The notes: generated from the letters alone by a model not told the origin. A stretch of 64,000 nucleotides of DNA from Herbaspirillum sp. DW155 (GCF_037076565.1 NZ_AP029028.1:1550001-1614000), one strand, 5' to 3'; counted from the first letter of the stretch, positions 16,956-26,368 are shown. Translations and numbers: made by a program.

Positions 16956-17651
16956 ATGCAATACGATTTTCAGTTCGCGTTCATCTTCCAGCATCTGGAT
17001 CAGTTGCTGGTCGGGGCGCTGCTCACCATACGGCTGAGCGCGCTGTCGATGATCTGCGGTTTGGCCGTCGGTATTTTCGGCGCCATCATTTCCATCCACG
17101 GCAGCAGACCGGCGCGGCTGGTGGTCACTTCCTACGTGGAGCTGATCCGCAGCACGCCTTTTCTGGTGCAGTTGTTCATCATCTTCTTCGGCCTGCCCTC
17201 CATCGGGGTGCAGGTCAATGCCAACATCGCCGCGCTGGTGGCGATGACGGTCAACCTCGGAGCCTATTCCACCGAGATCGTGCGGGCCGGCATGATGGCC
17301 ATCCACCCCTCGCAGATCGAAGCGGCGCAGGCGCTGGCGATGACGCGTGGACAGGTGATCCGGCACGTGGTCCTGACGCCCGCGCTGGAAAAGGTCTACC
17401 CGGCGCTGGCCAGCCAGTTCACGCTGATGATGCTGGCCTCCAGCATCGTCTCGGCGATCTCGGCGGAAGAGTTGACCGCCACCGCCAATCTGCTGGATGC
17501 CGAAACCTTCCGCAGCTTCGAGATCTACCTGGTGGTGATGGTGCTCTACATCCTGCTGGCCCTGCTGTTCCGCCTGGCCTTCTGGCTGATCGGGCTGGTG
17601 GTCTTCAAACGCCGTCGCCGTCTGGGCGTGGCTCGTCCGAGGAGGATGTGA
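16956..17651 (+). CDS. ABC transporter permease (His/Glu/Gln/Arg/opine family)
   Basis: A 231-residue membrane protein of the HEQRo permease family: FQHLDQLLVGALLTIRLSAL at the N terminus, ELIRSTPFLVQLFIIFFGLP and the EAA loop IEAAQALAMTRGQVIRHVVL. GGAGGA lies 8 bases before the ATG at 16956. Its stop codon overlaps the next permease start in TGATG, so the two are coupled; together they would form a heterodimeric pore. Confidence 0.93.
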   Translation: MQYDFQFAFIFQHLDQLLVGALLTIRLSALSMICGLAVGIFGAIISIHGSRPARLVVTSYVELIRSTPFLVQLFIIFFGLPSIGVQVNANIAALVAMTVNLGAYSTEIVRAGMMAIHPSQIEAAQALAMTRGQVIRHVVLTPALEKVYPALASQFTLMMLASSIVSAISAEELTATANLLDAETFRSFEIYLVVMVLYILLALLFRLAFWLIGLVVFKRRRRLGVARPRRM

Positions 17652-18301
17652 TGCTCGCTGAATTTTCCTGGGACAACTTCCTCTTCCTGCTCGAAGCGGC
17701 GCGCTGGACGCTGTTGCTGTCGGCGCTGGCCTTCGTCGGTGGCGGCATCGCCGGCTTCATCGTGGCGCTGATGCGGACCTCGCACCTCGCGCCGCTGCGG
17801 CTGCTCTCGGCGGTGTACATCCAGATCATCCAGGGCACGCCGGTGCTGATCATCCTGTTCCTGTCCTTCTACGGACTGGCGATCTTCGGCTACAAGCTCC
17901 CGCCCATGGTGGCCGCCACCATTGCCATGACGATCTATTCCAGCGCCTATCTGGGCGAGATCTGGCGCGGCTGCATCGAGGCCGTGCCGGTGCCGCAGTG
18001 GGAAGCCTCGACCGCCCTGGCCATGACGCGCTGGCAGCAGCTGCGCTACGTGATCCTGCCGCAGGCGGTACGTATTTCGCTGCCGCCGACCGTGGGCTTC
18101 CTGGTGCAGATCGTCAAGAACACCTCGATCGCCTCCATCATCGGTCTGGTGGAACTGGCGCAGGCCGGCAAGCTGGTCAGCAATGCGACCTTCCAGCCTT
18201 TCCTGGTCTTCCCCATCGTGGCCGGTATCTATTTCGTTTTCTGCTATCCGCTGTCGCGCTTCGCCTTTGCCTTAGAGAGGAAATTCCATGCCCATCGTTG
18301 A
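17651..18301 (+). CDS. ABC transporter permease (His/Glu/Gln/Arg/opine family)
   Basis: A 216-residue partner permease. Visible are LSAVYIQIIQGTPVLIILFL and the EAA loop WEASTALAMTRWQQLRYVIL. GAGGA of the preceding gene's end serves as its ribosome binding site. The gene overlaps the ATPase gene by 14 bases. Confidence 0.93.
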   Translation: MLAEFSWDNFLFLLEAARWTLLLSALAFVGGGIAGFIVALMRTSHLAPLRLLSAVYIQIIQGTPVLIILFLSFYGLAIFGYKLPPMVAATIAMTIYSSAYLGEIWRGCIEAVPVPQWEASTALAMTRWQQLRYVILPQAVRISLPPTVGFLVQIVKNTSIASIIGLVELAQAGKLVSNATFQPFLVFPIVAGIYFVFCYPLSRFAFALERKFHAHR

Positions 18302-19022
18302 GATTGACAACATCACCAAGCGCTTCGGCAGCAACCAGGTGTTGAACGGTATTTCGCTGTCGGTCGAACGCGGTCAGGTGGTGGCCATCATCGGTCGTTC
18401 GGGCTCGGGCAAGAGCACCATGCTGCGTTGCATTAACGGGCTGGAGACCATCGATGGCGGCAGCATCACCGTGGCCGGGCACAAGCTCACCAACAAGCAT
18501 GAGCACCTCATTGAGCTGCGCAAGGATGTCGGCATGGTGTTCCAGCATTACAATCTCTTTCCGCACCTGACCGTGGAGGAGAACATCATGCTGTCACCCC
18601 GCATCGTCAAGAAGACCGCCACCGAGGCTGCGCGCGCGACCGCGCTCAAGGTCTTGAAGCAGGTCGGCCTGGATCACAAGGCCGATGCCTATCCCGAACA
18701 GCTCTCCGGCGGCCAGCAACAGCGCGTGGCGATTGCCCGCTCGCTGGCGATGGAGCCGCAGGTGATGTTGTTCGATGAAGTGACCTCGGCGCTGGACCCG
18801 GAGCTGACCGCTGAAGTGCTCAAGGTCATGGAAGAGCTGGCACGCGGCGGCATGACCATGCTGCTGGTGACGCACGAGATGGAGTTCGCGCGCCGGGTGG
18901 CGGATCTCACCGTCTTCATGCACCAGGGCAAGGTGTGGGAAGCACGGCCCTCGGAGGAATTCTTCGCCGATCCGCAGACGCCGGAAGCCCGGCAGTTCAT
19001 CGGCGCGGGGTCGATCAAATGA
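18288..19022 (+). CDS. ABC transporter ATP-binding protein (GlnQ family)
   Basis: A 244-residue ATPase: Walker A IGRSGSGKSTMLRCING, signature LSGGQQQRVAIARSLAM, Walker B VMLFDEVTSALDPEL, H-loop LVTHEMEFARRV. All catalytic motifs are intact. The end overlaps the start of the epimerase-like gene by 4 bases (ATGA), tying transport and catabolism into one transcript. Confidence 0.95.
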   Translation: MPIVEIDNITKRFGSNQVLNGISLSVERGQVVAIIGRSGSGKSTMLRCINGLETIDGGSITVAGHKLTNKHEHLIELRKDVGMVFQHYNLFPHLTVEENIMLSPRIVKKTATEAARATALKVLKQVGLDHKADAYPEQLSGGQQQRVAIARSLAMEPQVMLFDEVTSALDPELTAEVLKVMEELARGGMTMLLVTHEMEFARRVADLTVFMHQGKVWEARPSEEFFADPQTPEARQFIGAGSIK

Positions 19023-19762
19023 GCCCGGTCCTGGTCGCCGCCTCGGCCTATGGGGCGGATCTGGTGCGGCGGGTCGGCCATGCCGACCTGATCCCGATGG
19101 TGGCGGCGGCCGGGGCAGCGGGGCTGGAGATACGCCGCGAGTTGTTCGACGGTCCCAAGGACCTGGGCGGGCTGCGGGAGTTGCTGGGGCAGCACAAGCT
19201 GTTCTCGGTCTATTCCGCGCCGCTGGAATTGTTTGGCGCCAATGGGCGCTTTGAGCGCGCGCAGATGAGCCAGGTGATGGAAGAGGCCGAAGAAGTGGGC
19301 GCGCGTTTTCTGAAGGTGTCGCTCGGTCATTTCTCTGCGGGCAGTGATCTGCAGTCGCTGCTGCGCTTTGTTTCGCATTCTCCCATCGAAGTCCTGCTGG
19401 AAAACGACCAGACCCCGCAAGGCGGGCGGCTCGAACCCATCGTGAGCTTCCTGGCGCTGTGCACCGGCAATGGCTATGCCTTCGGCATGACCTTCGACAT
19501 GGGCAACTGGCGCTGGCAGGGTGTCGATCCCGAGACGGCCGCGCGTTCGCTGGCGCCGCATGTGCGCTATGTGCATTGCAAGGGCGTGCAGGAAAGTCAC
19601 GGCAAACTGAAGGCCGTGCCGCTGCAGGCGCAGGACAGCCACTGGCAGGACATGCTGGGACATTTCCCCTCGGGCATCCTGCGTGCCATCGAATTCCCCT
19701 TGATCGGCAGCGATCTTGAAGAGACCACACGCCGCCACGTGGCGATGCTGGCGGCAGTCTGA
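19019..19762 (+). CDS. kguE: TIM-barrel sugar-phosphate isomerase/epimerase family protein, KguE-like
   Basis: A 247-residue protein of the xylose-isomerase-like TIM-barrel family: AAGAAGLEIRRELFDG, EAEEVGARFLKVSLGHFSAG, FGMTFDMGNWRWQG and a terminal ALGSDLEE-like segment reading LIGSDLEETTRRHVAML. In Pseudomonas a similar protein, KguE, is the first gene of the 2-ketogluconate operon; its exact reaction is uncertain. The kguE name here relies on neighbours (a KdgK/KguK-type kinase and a 2-ketogluconate reductase-type dehydrogenase). Other sugar-acid pathways remain possible. Confidence 0.75.
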   Translation: MSPVLVAASAYGADLVRRVGHADLIPMVAAAGAAGLEIRRELFDGPKDLGGLRELLGQHKLFSVYSAPLELFGANGRFERAQMSQVMEEAEEVGARFLKVSLGHFSAGSDLQSLLRFVSHSPIEVLLENDQTPQGGRLEPIVSFLALCTGNGYAFGMTFDMGNWRWQGVDPETAARSLAPHVRYVHCKGVQESHGKLKAVPLQAQDSHWQDMLGHFPSGILRAIEFPLIGSDLEETTRRHVAMLAAV

Positions 19763-19773
19763 GGACAAGCACA

Positions 19774-20715
19774 ATGACGATGCAACTGGACGTGGTGACC
19801 TGGGGCGAAGCCCTGGCGCTGCTGGTAGCCGATGAAGTCGGCCCCTTCGAGGAAGTGGAAAAATACACGCGCCGCCTCGCCGGTGCCGAGACCAATGTGG
19901 CCATCGGCCTGGCGCGATTGGGCTTGAAAGTGGGCTGGGCCAGCCGCGTGGGCAATGATGCCTTCGGCCGCTTCATCCGCAAGCGGGTGGCGCAGGAGGG
20001 CGTGGATGTCAGCCGCGTGCTGACCGACATGGAATTTCGCACCGCCATCCAGTTGAAGGCCAAGGCGGTCGACGGGGCTGATCCAGCCATCGAGTATTAC
20101 CGCAAGGGCTCGGCGGCGAGCCATCTGTCGCTGGACGATTTCGATGCCGCCTACTTCGGCGCGGCGCGTCACCTGCACGCCACCGGCATCGCCCCGGCCC
20201 TGTCGCCCACGACCCTGGCCTTTGCCCATCACGCGATGGATTTCATGCGCGGTGCGGGCAAGACGATTTCCTTCGACCCCAACCTGCGGCCCATGCTGTG
20301 GCCGTCCAGGGAGGTGATGGCGCAGCAGTTGAACGCCCTGGCCTTCAAGGCCGACTGGGTGCTGCCGGGTTTGTCGGAAGGGACGATTCTGACCGGATAT
20401 GAAGATCCGCGCGCGATTGCCGCCTTCTACCTGGAGCGCGGTGTGAAGATGGTAGTCATCAAGCTGGGCGCCGAGGGTGCTTACTGGCGCAATGGTGAAG
20501 GCGAGGGCAGGGTGGCTGGGGTGCCAGTGAAGGAAGTGGTCGATACCGTGGGCGCCGGTGACGGCTTCGCGGTGGGCGTCATCAGCGGGATGCTGGAAGG
20601 CTTGCCGGTGGCGCAAGCCGTCATGCGCGGCAACCGCATCGGGGCCTTGGCCATCCAGGTGGTAGGCGACATGGAGGGCTTGCCTACCCGGGCCGAGCTG
20701 GAGGCGGCCTCGTAA
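19774..20715 (+). CDS. kguK: PfkB-family sugar kinase, 2-ketogluconate/2-keto-3-deoxygluconate kinase-like
   Basis: A 313-residue ribokinase-family enzyme: substrate-binding start TWGEALALLVADEVGPFEEV, GGAETNVA-like RLAGAETNVAIGLARLG, and the C-terminal PfkB signature VDTVGAGDGFAVGVISG with the catalytic Asp. SFDPNLRPMLWP is typical of KdgK/KguK-type kinases. It would phosphorylate the sugar acid made or imported by the operon. It is 11 bases downstream of the KguE-like gene. KdgK (2-keto-3-deoxygluconate) is the main alternative. Confidence 0.82.
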   Translation: MTMQLDVVTWGEALALLVADEVGPFEEVEKYTRRLAGAETNVAIGLARLGLKVGWASRVGNDAFGRFIRKRVAQEGVDVSRVLTDMEFRTAIQLKAKAVDGADPAIEYYRKGSAASHLSLDDFDAAYFGAARHLHATGIAPALSPTTLAFAHHAMDFMRGAGKTISFDPNLRPMLWPSREVMAQQLNALAFKADWVLPGLSEGTILTGYEDPRAIAAFYLERGVKMVVIKLGAEGAYWRNGEGEGRVAGVPVKEVVDTVGAGDGFAVGVISGMLEGLPVAQAVMRGNRIGALAIQVVGDMEGLPTRAELEAAS

Positions 20716-20737
20716 GCCCGTCTGAACACACCGCAAT

Positions 20738-20832
20738 CCGTTCGTACTGAGTAGGCCCGCCAGGGCCGCATCGAAGGCGCAGCTGCCGGAGCGCCTTCGA
20801 TACGCGGCTGCGCCGCTACTCAGTCCGAACGG
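20738..20832. repeat. Large imperfect palindrome, REP/ERIC-like
   Basis: The left arm (20738-20780) begins CCGTTCGTACTGAGTAG and ends GCATCGAAGGCGC. The right arm (20791-20832) begins GCGCCTTCGATACGC and ends CTACTCAGTCCGAACGG. Outer and inner parts of the arms pair almost perfectly around a 10-base loop, with a less matched middle. It fills most of the gap between the kinase and dehydrogenase genes and looks like an interspersed intergenic repeat. It could also weaken or end transcription before the reductase gene. Confidence 0.75.
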
Positions 20833-20885
20833 TAATTTGGGATGTGCTTTGCGTCACCGTCCTTTTTGATTTGATGGGAACACCG

Positions 20886-21845
20886 ATGAAGCCGCGCGTA
20901 GTCGTCTACAAGCAATTGCCCGAGCATCTGCTGCAGCGCCTGCAGGCGGAATGTGACGTCACGCTCTTCGACCGTATTACGCCAGACAATCGCGCGGATT
21001 TCCTCGCGGCACTCAAGACCGCCCACGGCATGATCGGGGCCAGCCTGCCGATCACCAACGACATGCTGGAGGGCGCGCCGCAACTCAAGATCGCCTCCAC
21101 CATCTCGGTGGGCGTGGACAATTTCGATCTCGCTTACTTCCGCCAGCGCGGCCTGATGCTGGCGCACACGCCCGGCGTGCTGACCGAAGCCACCGCCGAC
21201 ACCATCTTTGCACTCATCCTTGCCACTGCGCGCCGCGTGGTGGAGCTGGCCGAATACGTCAAGGCCGGACGCTGGAAGGGCAGTATCGGCCAAGCCCAGT
21301 TCGGCGTGAACGTACACGGCAAGACCTTGGGCCTGATCGGCATGGGACGCATCGGCAGCGCCGTGGCGCGGCGGGCGCATCATGGTTTCGGCATGCCCAT
21401 CCTGTATCACAACCGGCGTCCCGATCCCCAGGCCGAGCGCGAACTGGATGCGCGCTACGTCAGTCAGGACCAGTTGCTGAGCCAGGCTGACTTCGTATGC
21501 GTGATGCTGCCTCTGACGGTGGAGACCGAACGCCTCATCGGTGCGCGCGAATTTGCGCTAATGAAGCGCAGCGCCATCTTCATCAATGCGTCGCGCGGCC
21601 GTATCGTCGATGAGGCGGCCCTCACCGCCGCGCTGCAGGACAAGACTATTTACGGCGCGGGCCTGGATGTGTTCGAGGTTGAACCGCTGCCGGCGGACTC
21701 TCCCCTGCTGCAACTGCCCAACGTGGTGGCCTTGCCCCACATCGGCTCGGCCACCCATGAAACCCGCCTGGCGATGGCCGAACTGGCGGTAAGCAATCTC
21801 ATGGCCGGTCTGCGCGGCGAACCGCTGCCCCACCTGGCGGTGTAA
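20886..21845 (+). CDS. kguD: D-isomer 2-hydroxyacid dehydrogenase, 2-ketogluconate reductase-like (KguD/TkrA)
   Basis: A 319-residue NAD(P)-dependent dehydrogenase. Nucleotide-binding loop [16 protein letters not shown], catalytic Arg in [10 protein letters not shown], Glu in FEVEPLP and His in [11 protein letters not shown] are all present. The family reduces 2-ketogluconate, hydroxypyruvate or glyoxylate; in kgu operons it reduces 2-ketogluconate 6-phosphate to 6-phosphogluconate. The operon context favours that role. ATG 20886 is used; ATG 20874 is also possible. The palindrome upstream separates it from the kinase gene by 170 bases. Confidence 0.85.
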   Translation: MKPRVVVYKQLPEHLLQRLQAECDVTLFDRITPDNRADFLAALKTAHGMIGASLPITNDMLEGAPQLKIASTISVGVDNFDLAYFRQRGLMLAHTPGVLTEATADTIFALILATARRVVELAEYVKAGRWKGSIGQAQFGVNVHGKTLGLIGMGRIGSAVARRAHHGFGMPILYHNRRPDPQAERELDARYVSQDQLLSQADFVCVMLPLTVETERLIGAREFALMKRSAIFINASRGRIVDEAALTAALQDKTIYGAGLDVFEVEPLPADSPLLQLPNVVALPHIGSATHETRLAMAELAVSNLMAGLRGEPLPHLAV

Positions 21846-21964
21846 ACAGCCCGGTGTTGCCTGCGGGCAGGCTGCTGCCGTTCCGCTGCGCGGAATTTTT
21901 GCGCCTTCCCTTCATTTCCTCTTCCGCTCACGTGAATCTTTGGTGTATGCTTCGAACATCAAAA

Positions 21965-21978
21965 AGAACGATCGTGCT
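21965..21978. promoter_or_regulatory. Operator-like palindrome upstream of etfBA
   Basis: AGAACGATCGTGCT has a perfect ACGATCGT core and extends to 14 bp with one mismatched pair. It lies about 30 bases before the -10 element of the etfBA promoter, a common place for TetR-type regulators of fatty-acid genes. The regulator is unknown. Confidence 0.35.
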
Positions 21979-22007
21979 AAAAACCGGTAGGCACCCCGTT
22001 TTGCTTT

Positions 22008-22013
22008 TATAAT
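22008..22013 (+). promoter_or_regulatory. -10 element of the etfBA promoter
   Basis: A perfect TATAAT lies 50 bases before the etfB start. No good -35 is found at 16-18 bases upstream, so the promoter may be activator-dependent. Confidence 0.6.
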
Positions 22014-22062
22014 CCTGCGGAAGTTTACGTTTACGTCAATTCCTTTTTGCAAGGGCCATGCG

Positions 22063-22818
22063 ATGAAAGTATTAGTACCAGTCAAGCGCGTCGTGGATTA
22101 CAACGTCAAGGTGCGTGTCAAGAGTGACGGCAGCGGCGTCGATATCGCCAACGTCAAGATGTCGATGAACCCGTTTGACGAAATCGCGGTGGAAGAAGCC
22201 GTGCGCCTCAAAGAAGGCGGCAAGGTGACCGAAGTGATCGCCGTCTCCGCCGGCGTGACCCAGTGCCAGGAAACCCTGCGCACCGCCATGGCCATCGGCG
22301 CTGACCGTGGCATCCTGGCTGAAGTGGGCGCTGATGTCGAACTGCAGCCGCTGGCCGTGGCCAAGATCCTGAAGGCCCTGGCCGAGAAGGAACAGCCGCA
22401 GCTGATCATCCTCGGCAAGCAGGCTATCGATGACGACTGCAACCAGACCGGCCAGATGCTGGCTGCCTTGCTGGGCTGGCCGCAAGCCACCTTCGCCTCC
22501 AAGGTCGTGCTGGAAGACGGCAAGGTCACCGTGACCCGCGAAGTGGACGGCGGCCTGGAAACCCTGGCCCTGACCCTGCCGGCCATCATCACCACCGACC
22601 TGCGCCTGAACGAGCCGCGTTACGTCACGCTGCCCAACATCATGAAGGCCAAGAAGAAGCAGCTCGATACCGTCAAGCCCGAGGAACTGGGCGTGGACGT
22701 CGCTCCGCGCGTGAAGACGCTCAAGGTCGCCGAGCCGGCCAAGCGCAGCGCCGGCGTGAAGGTGCCGGATGTCGCGACCCTGGTCGCCAAACTGAAAAAT
22801 GAAGCCAAGGTGATCTGA
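22063..22818 (+). CDS. etfB: Electron transfer flavoprotein beta subunit
   Basis: A 251-residue Etf[38 protein letters not shown], then [20 protein letters not shown] and [20 protein letters not shown], the signature loop that contacts dehydrogenases. With EtfA it carries electrons from acyl-CoA dehydrogenases to ETF-ubiquinone oxidoreductase. It is 2 bases upstream of etfA, in the usual order. Confidence 0.97.
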   Translation: MKVLVPVKRVVDYNVKVRVKSDGSGVDIANVKMSMNPFDEIAVEEAVRLKEGGKVTEVIAVSAGVTQCQETLRTAMAIGADRGILAEVGADVELQPLAVAKILKALAEKEQPQLIILGKQAIDDDCNQTGQMLAALLGWPQATFASKVVLEDGKVTVTREVDGGLETLALTLPAIITTDLRLNEPRYVTLPNIMKAKKKQLDTVKPEELGVDVAPRVKTLKVAEPAKRSAGVKVPDVATLVAKLKNEAKVI

Positions 22819-22820
22819 TC

Positions 22821-23750
22821 ATGACCGCACTCGTTATTGCCGAACACGACAACGCCAGCCTCAAGGGCAGCACCCTCAATACCATCACCGCTGCGGCACA
22901 AGCCGGTGGCGATGTCCACGTCCTGGTCGCCGGTGCCAATGCCAAGGCCGCTGCCGACGCCGCTGCACAAGTGGCAGGCGTGGCCAAGGTGCTGCTGGCC
23001 GATGCCCCCCAGTTCGCCGATGGCCTGGCCGAGAATGTGGCCGAACAGGTTCTGGCCATCGCCAAGGATTACAGCCACATCCTGGCGCCCGCCACCGCCT
23101 ACGGCAAGAACATCCTGCCGCGCGTGGCCGCCAAGCTGGACGTGGGCCAGATTTCCGACATCACCAAGGTGGAGTCGGCCGATACCTTCGAGCGTCCCAT
23201 CTATGCCGGCAACGCCATCGCGACCGTGCAGTCGATCGATCCGATCAAGGTCATCACCGTGCGCACCACCGGTTTCGATCCGGCCGCGCAGGGCGGTTCG
23301 GCCGCCGTGGAAAGCATCCCGGCCGTGGCCGATTCGGGCAAGTCCAGCTTCGTGGGCCGTGAAGTGGCCAAGTCGGATCGTCCGGAACTGACCGCTGCCA
23401 AGATCATCGTTTCCGGTGGTCGTGGCATGGGCTCGGCCGAGAGCTTCAAGATTCTGGAGCCGCTGGCCGACAAGCTTAACGCCGCCATGGGCGCTTCCCG
23501 CGCCGCGGTCGACGCGGGCTACGTGCCCAACGACTGGCAGGTCGGCCAGACCGGCAAGATCGTGGCGCCCCAGCTGTATATCGCCGTCGGTATCTCGGGC
23601 GCGATCCAGCACCTGGCCGGCATGAAGGACTCCAAGGTCATCGTCGCCATCAACAAGGACGAGGAAGCGCCGATCTTCTCGGTGGCCGATTACGGCCTGG
23701 TGGGCGACCTCTTCGAGGTGGTGCCGGAGCTGGTCAGGCAGCTCGGTTGA
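22821..23750 (+). CDS. etfA: Electron transfer flavoprotein alpha subunit
   Basis: A 309-residue EtfA. The C-terminal FAD domain is clear: [40 protein letters not shown], and [20 protein letters not shown]. It binds the redox FAD; the heterodimer accepts electrons from acyl-CoA dehydrogenases, one of which is encoded next. An intrinsic terminator separates the two transcripts. Confidence 0.97.
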   Translation: MTALVIAEHDNASLKGSTLNTITAAAQAGGDVHVLVAGANAKAAADAAAQVAGVAKVLLADAPQFADGLAENVAEQVLAIAKDYSHILAPATAYGKNILPRVAAKLDVGQISDITKVESADTFERPIYAGNAIATVQSIDPIKVITVRTTGFDPAAQGGSAAVESIPAVADSGKSSFVGREVAKSDRPELTAAKIIVSGGRGMGSAESFKILEPLADKLNAAMGASRAAVDAGYVPNDWQVGQTGKIVAPQLYIAVGISGAIQHLAGMKDSKVIVAINKDEEAPIFSVADYGLVGDLFEVVPELVRQLG

Positions 23751-23765
23751 TCGGCAGCACACAGC

Positions 23766-23796
23766 AATACCCGCCCCGGCTCAGGCCGGGGTATTT
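23766..23796 (+). terminator. Intrinsic terminator after etfBA
   Basis: CCCCGGC / GCCGGGG with a TCAG loop, extended by AATAC / GTATT around a small bulge, followed by TTTTCG. It lies 16 bases after etfA. Confidence 0.85.
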
Positions 23797-23844
23797 TCGT
23801 GTACCCAAGGAACGCCGGCAGAGCGTTCCCAATGGAGGTTGGAG

Positions 23845-25629
23845 ATGAGTTACACCGCGCCCGTGAAGGATATGTTGTTCGTCATGAACGAACTGGCCGG
23901 TCTGGCCGCCGTGAATGCGCTGCCCGGCTGCGAGGATGCGACGCCTGAAACGGCCGAGGCCATTCTCGAAGAAAACGCCCGTTTCTGCAGCGAAGTGATC
24001 GCCCCGCTGAACCATGCTGCCGACAAGGCACCCAGCAGCTGGGCCGACGGCAAGGTCACCACCAGCCCCGGTTTCAAGGAAGCCTTCCGCCAGTTTGGCG
24101 AGGCCGGCTGGCAAGGCGTGCAGCATCCCGTGGAGTTCGGCGGACAAGGCCTGCCCAAGCTGTTGGCCACGCCCTGCATCGAGATGCTGAACTCGGCCAA
24201 TCTCTCCTTCGCGCTGTGCCCGCTGTTGACCGATGGCACCATCGAAGCGCTGATGACGGCCGGCACGCAGCAACAGAAGGAAACCTTCATCGCCAACTTC
24301 ATCTCCGGCAAGTGGACCGGCACCATGAACCTGACCGAGCCGCAGGCCGGCTCCGACCTGGCGCTGGTGCGCACGCGCGCGGTGCCGGAAGGTGATGGTA
24401 CTTACAAGCTCTTTGGTACCAAGATCTTCATCACCTATGGCGAGCACGACATGGCCGAGAACATCGTCCATCTGGTGCTGGCCCGCACGCCCAATGCGCC
24501 CGAAGGCGTGAAGGGCATCTCGCTCTTCATCGTGCCCAAGTTCCTGGTCAATGCCGATGGCTCGCTGGGCGCGCGCAATGACGTGCACTGCGTCTCCATC
24601 GAACACAAGCTCGGCATCAAGGCCAGCCCGACCGCCGTGCTGCAGTTCGGCGACCATGGCGGCGCCATCGGTACCCTGGTCGGCGAAGAAAACCGCGGTC
24701 TGGAATACATGTTCATCATGATGAATGCGGCACGCTTTGCGGTCGGCATCCAGGGCTTGTCGGTGTCGGAACGTTCATATCAGAAGGCTGTGGCCTATGC
24801 CCGCGACCGCATCCAGTCGCGCGACCTGGCCGGTTCGCCCGGTCCGGTGGCCATCATTCACCAGCCTGATGTGCGCCGCATGTTGATGTCCATGCGTGCC
24901 CAGATCGAGGCGGCGCGGGCGCTGGCCTATGTGGCAGCAGCGACCTCGGATGCGGCACACTTCAGCGATGACGAGGCGACCCGCAGGTCCAACCAGGCTT
25001 TCTATGAATTTCTGGTGCCCATCGTTAAGGGCTGGATTACCGAGATGTCCGTCGAGGTCACCTCCACCGGCGTGCAGGTGCATGGCGGCATGGGCTTCAT
25101 CGAGGAAACCGGCGCAGCCCAGTATTACCGTGACGCCCGCATCCTGCCGATCTACGAAGGCACGACCGCCATCCAGGCCAATGACCTGGTAGGTCGCAAG
25201 ACCGCCCGCGATGGCGGTGCCGTGGCCAAGGGCATCCTCGCGCAGGTGCGCCGGACTGTCTCCGAGCTGCAGGGCGATGCGCAGTTGCAGCCCATCGCCG
25301 CACGTCTGGCGCAAGCGGCCGATGCGCTGGAGCAGGTAGTGGATTACGTGGTGGCCAACCTCAAGAGCGACATCAAGGCGGTCTTCGCGGGCAGTGTGCC
25401 GTATCTGAAGATGGCCGGCGTCGTGCTGGGCGGCTGGCAGATGGCACGCGCGGCAGCCATTGCAGCGGGCAAGCTGAAGTCCGGCGAAGGCGACGGCAAG
25501 TTCTACGAAGCCAAGCTGGCGACCGCGCGTTTCTACGCCGAGCAGATCCTGCCGCAGGCGCTGGCCTATCGCACGGCCATCGTCGATGGTGGTGCAGCAG
25601 TCATGGCGCTGGCTGAAGAGCAGTTCTGA
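23845..25629 (+). CDS. Acyl-CoA dehydrogenase (long form with C-terminal extension, DmdC/FadE-like)
   Basis: A 594-residue flavoenzyme, longer than the classical 380-residue type, of the subgroup with an extra C-terminal helical domain. FAD-binding [37 protein letters not shown] [18 protein letters not shown], and the catalytic-base region [17 protein letters not shown] are visible. It oxidises an acyl-CoA to the enoyl-CoA and feeds electrons to EtfAB, encoded just upstream. GGAGG precedes ATG 23845 with a 6-base spacer; a TTG two codons earlier is less likely. Substrate chain length is not evident; methylmercaptopropionyl-CoA dehydrogenases belong to the same subgroup. Confidence 0.92.
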   Translation: MSYTAPVKDMLFVMNELAGLAAVNALPGCEDATPETAEAILEENARFCSEVIAPLNHAADKAPSSWADGKVTTSPGFKEAFRQFGEAGWQGVQHPVEFGGQGLPKLLATPCIEMLNSANLSFALCPLLTDGTIEALMTAGTQQQKETFIANFISGKWTGTMNLTEPQAGSDLALVRTRAVPEGDGTYKLFGTKIFITYGEHDMAENIVHLVLARTPNAPEGVKGISLFIVPKFLVNADGSLGARNDVHCVSIEHKLGIKASPTAVLQFGDHGGAIGTLVGEENRGLEYMFIMMNAARFAVGIQGLSVSERSYQKAVAYARDRIQSRDLAGSPGPVAIIHQPDVRRMLMSMRAQIEAARALAYVAAATSDAAHFSDDEATRRSNQAFYEFLVPIVKGWITEMSVEVTSTGVQVHGGMGFIEETGAAQYYRDARILPIYEGTTAIQANDLVGRKTARDGGAVAKGILAQVRRTVSELQGDAQLQPIAARLAQAADALEQVVDYVVANLKSDIKAVFAGSVPYLKMAGVVLGGWQMARAAAIAAGKLKSGEGDGKFYEAKLATARFYAEQILPQALAYRTAIVDGGAAVMALAEEQF

Positions 25630-25646
25630 GCGTTGGTTGACACAAC

Positions 25647-25680
25647 AGCCCGGAAGGCCGTTGCGGCGGCTTTCCGGGCT
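25647..25680 (+). terminator. Intrinsic terminator after the acyl-CoA dehydrogenase
   Basis: AGCCCGGAAGGCCG and GGCGGCTTTCCGGGCT form a long stem, followed by GGTCTTTTGG. It lies between two convergent genes and could serve both. Confidence 0.75.
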
Positions 25681-25702
25681 GGTCTTTTGGGCCGAGCCGG
25701 GA

Positions 25703-26125
25703 TCAGCCGAACGCGCCGCCGGTGAAGAGCAGGTCGAAGCTGCGGGCCAGCAGGGCGATCACGCCCATGGCGCCCAATCCAACGGTCAGTACCAGGATCA
25801 GGGCCAGGATCCAGTGGGATTCGGAGGTCTTGCCGGTGCCGGCGTTGTGGCGGGCGTCCCATTTCTCGTCGGGGGTGAGACCGATGACCAGTGCTTCCAG
25901 GCAGGCGATCAGGGCCGACAGCACGAAGGGCAGCCCGGTGAAGAGCCTGGGGGCCTCCGGGCGCGCCGCCATCAGGGCCAGCGACAGGGGGATGGCGAGG
26001 ATGTGCAGCCAGCCGAAGCGGTCACGGCCACCGTAGAGATAAAAACGGTGCAGGCCGATGCTGCCGAAGACGGTGGCCAGGAAGGTCGTCAGGGTCTTGT
26101 TCTTGTGGCGGGGTGATTGGGGCAT
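25703..26125 (-). CDS. TM2 domain-containing membrane protein
   Basis: A 140-residue inner-membrane protein. The start KNKTLTTFLATVFGSIGLHR followed by FYLYGGRDRFGWLHI fits the TM2 domain pattern (two helices joined by a HRFYL turn). Further hydrophobic segments occur in FTGLPFVLSALIACLEALVI and WILALILVLTVGLGAMGVIA. The ATG at 26125 begins the conserved part; the frame is open to 26278. Function unknown. It is unrelated by strand to its neighbours. Confidence 0.75.
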   Translation of the reverse strand: MPQSPRHKNKTLTTFLATVFGSIGLHRFYLYGGRDRFGWLHILAIPLSLALMAARPEAPRLFTGLPFVLSALIACLEALVIGLTPDEKWDARHNAGTGKTSESHWILALILVLTVGLGAMGVIALLARSFDLLFTGGAFG

Positions 26126-26273
26126 GCTGCTTGTCTCTTTATTCTGTTTTGCGCCGCTGGAAGTGAAGCTGGCGGCCATTTCGTCGTCATGGGTCGGAGC
26201 AGTATAGCCGAGCCCGCGACGTGCAGGCATTCCGGCAGGACAGGCGGCAATCCGGCTGTCCTGGCCGGATGGG

Positions 26274-26307
26274 GGCAAAAGTGATGTCTTTTGGCATCAC
26301 TTTTGCC
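26274..26307. repeat. Perfect 13-bp inverted repeat upstream of rpsP
   Basis: GGCAAAAGTGATG and CATCACTTTTGCC pair perfectly around an 8-base loop. It lies about 60 bases before the rpsP -35 and about 150 bases upstream of the TM2 gene start. The tail after it (GTATTTTGG) is only weakly T-rich, so a terminator for an unseen transcript or a protein site are both possible. Confidence 0.6.
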
Positions 26308-26368
26308 GTATTTTGGGGAGTTCTCGGGGCTTTAGGCGTTGGTCTGCGGCACAAAAGCACCAAGCAAC

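Noticed and set aside
15753..17366. A 537-codon minus-strand frame opposite the binding-protein and permease genes
   Set aside because: Overlaps genes with clear motifs; product has no domain and atypical composition.
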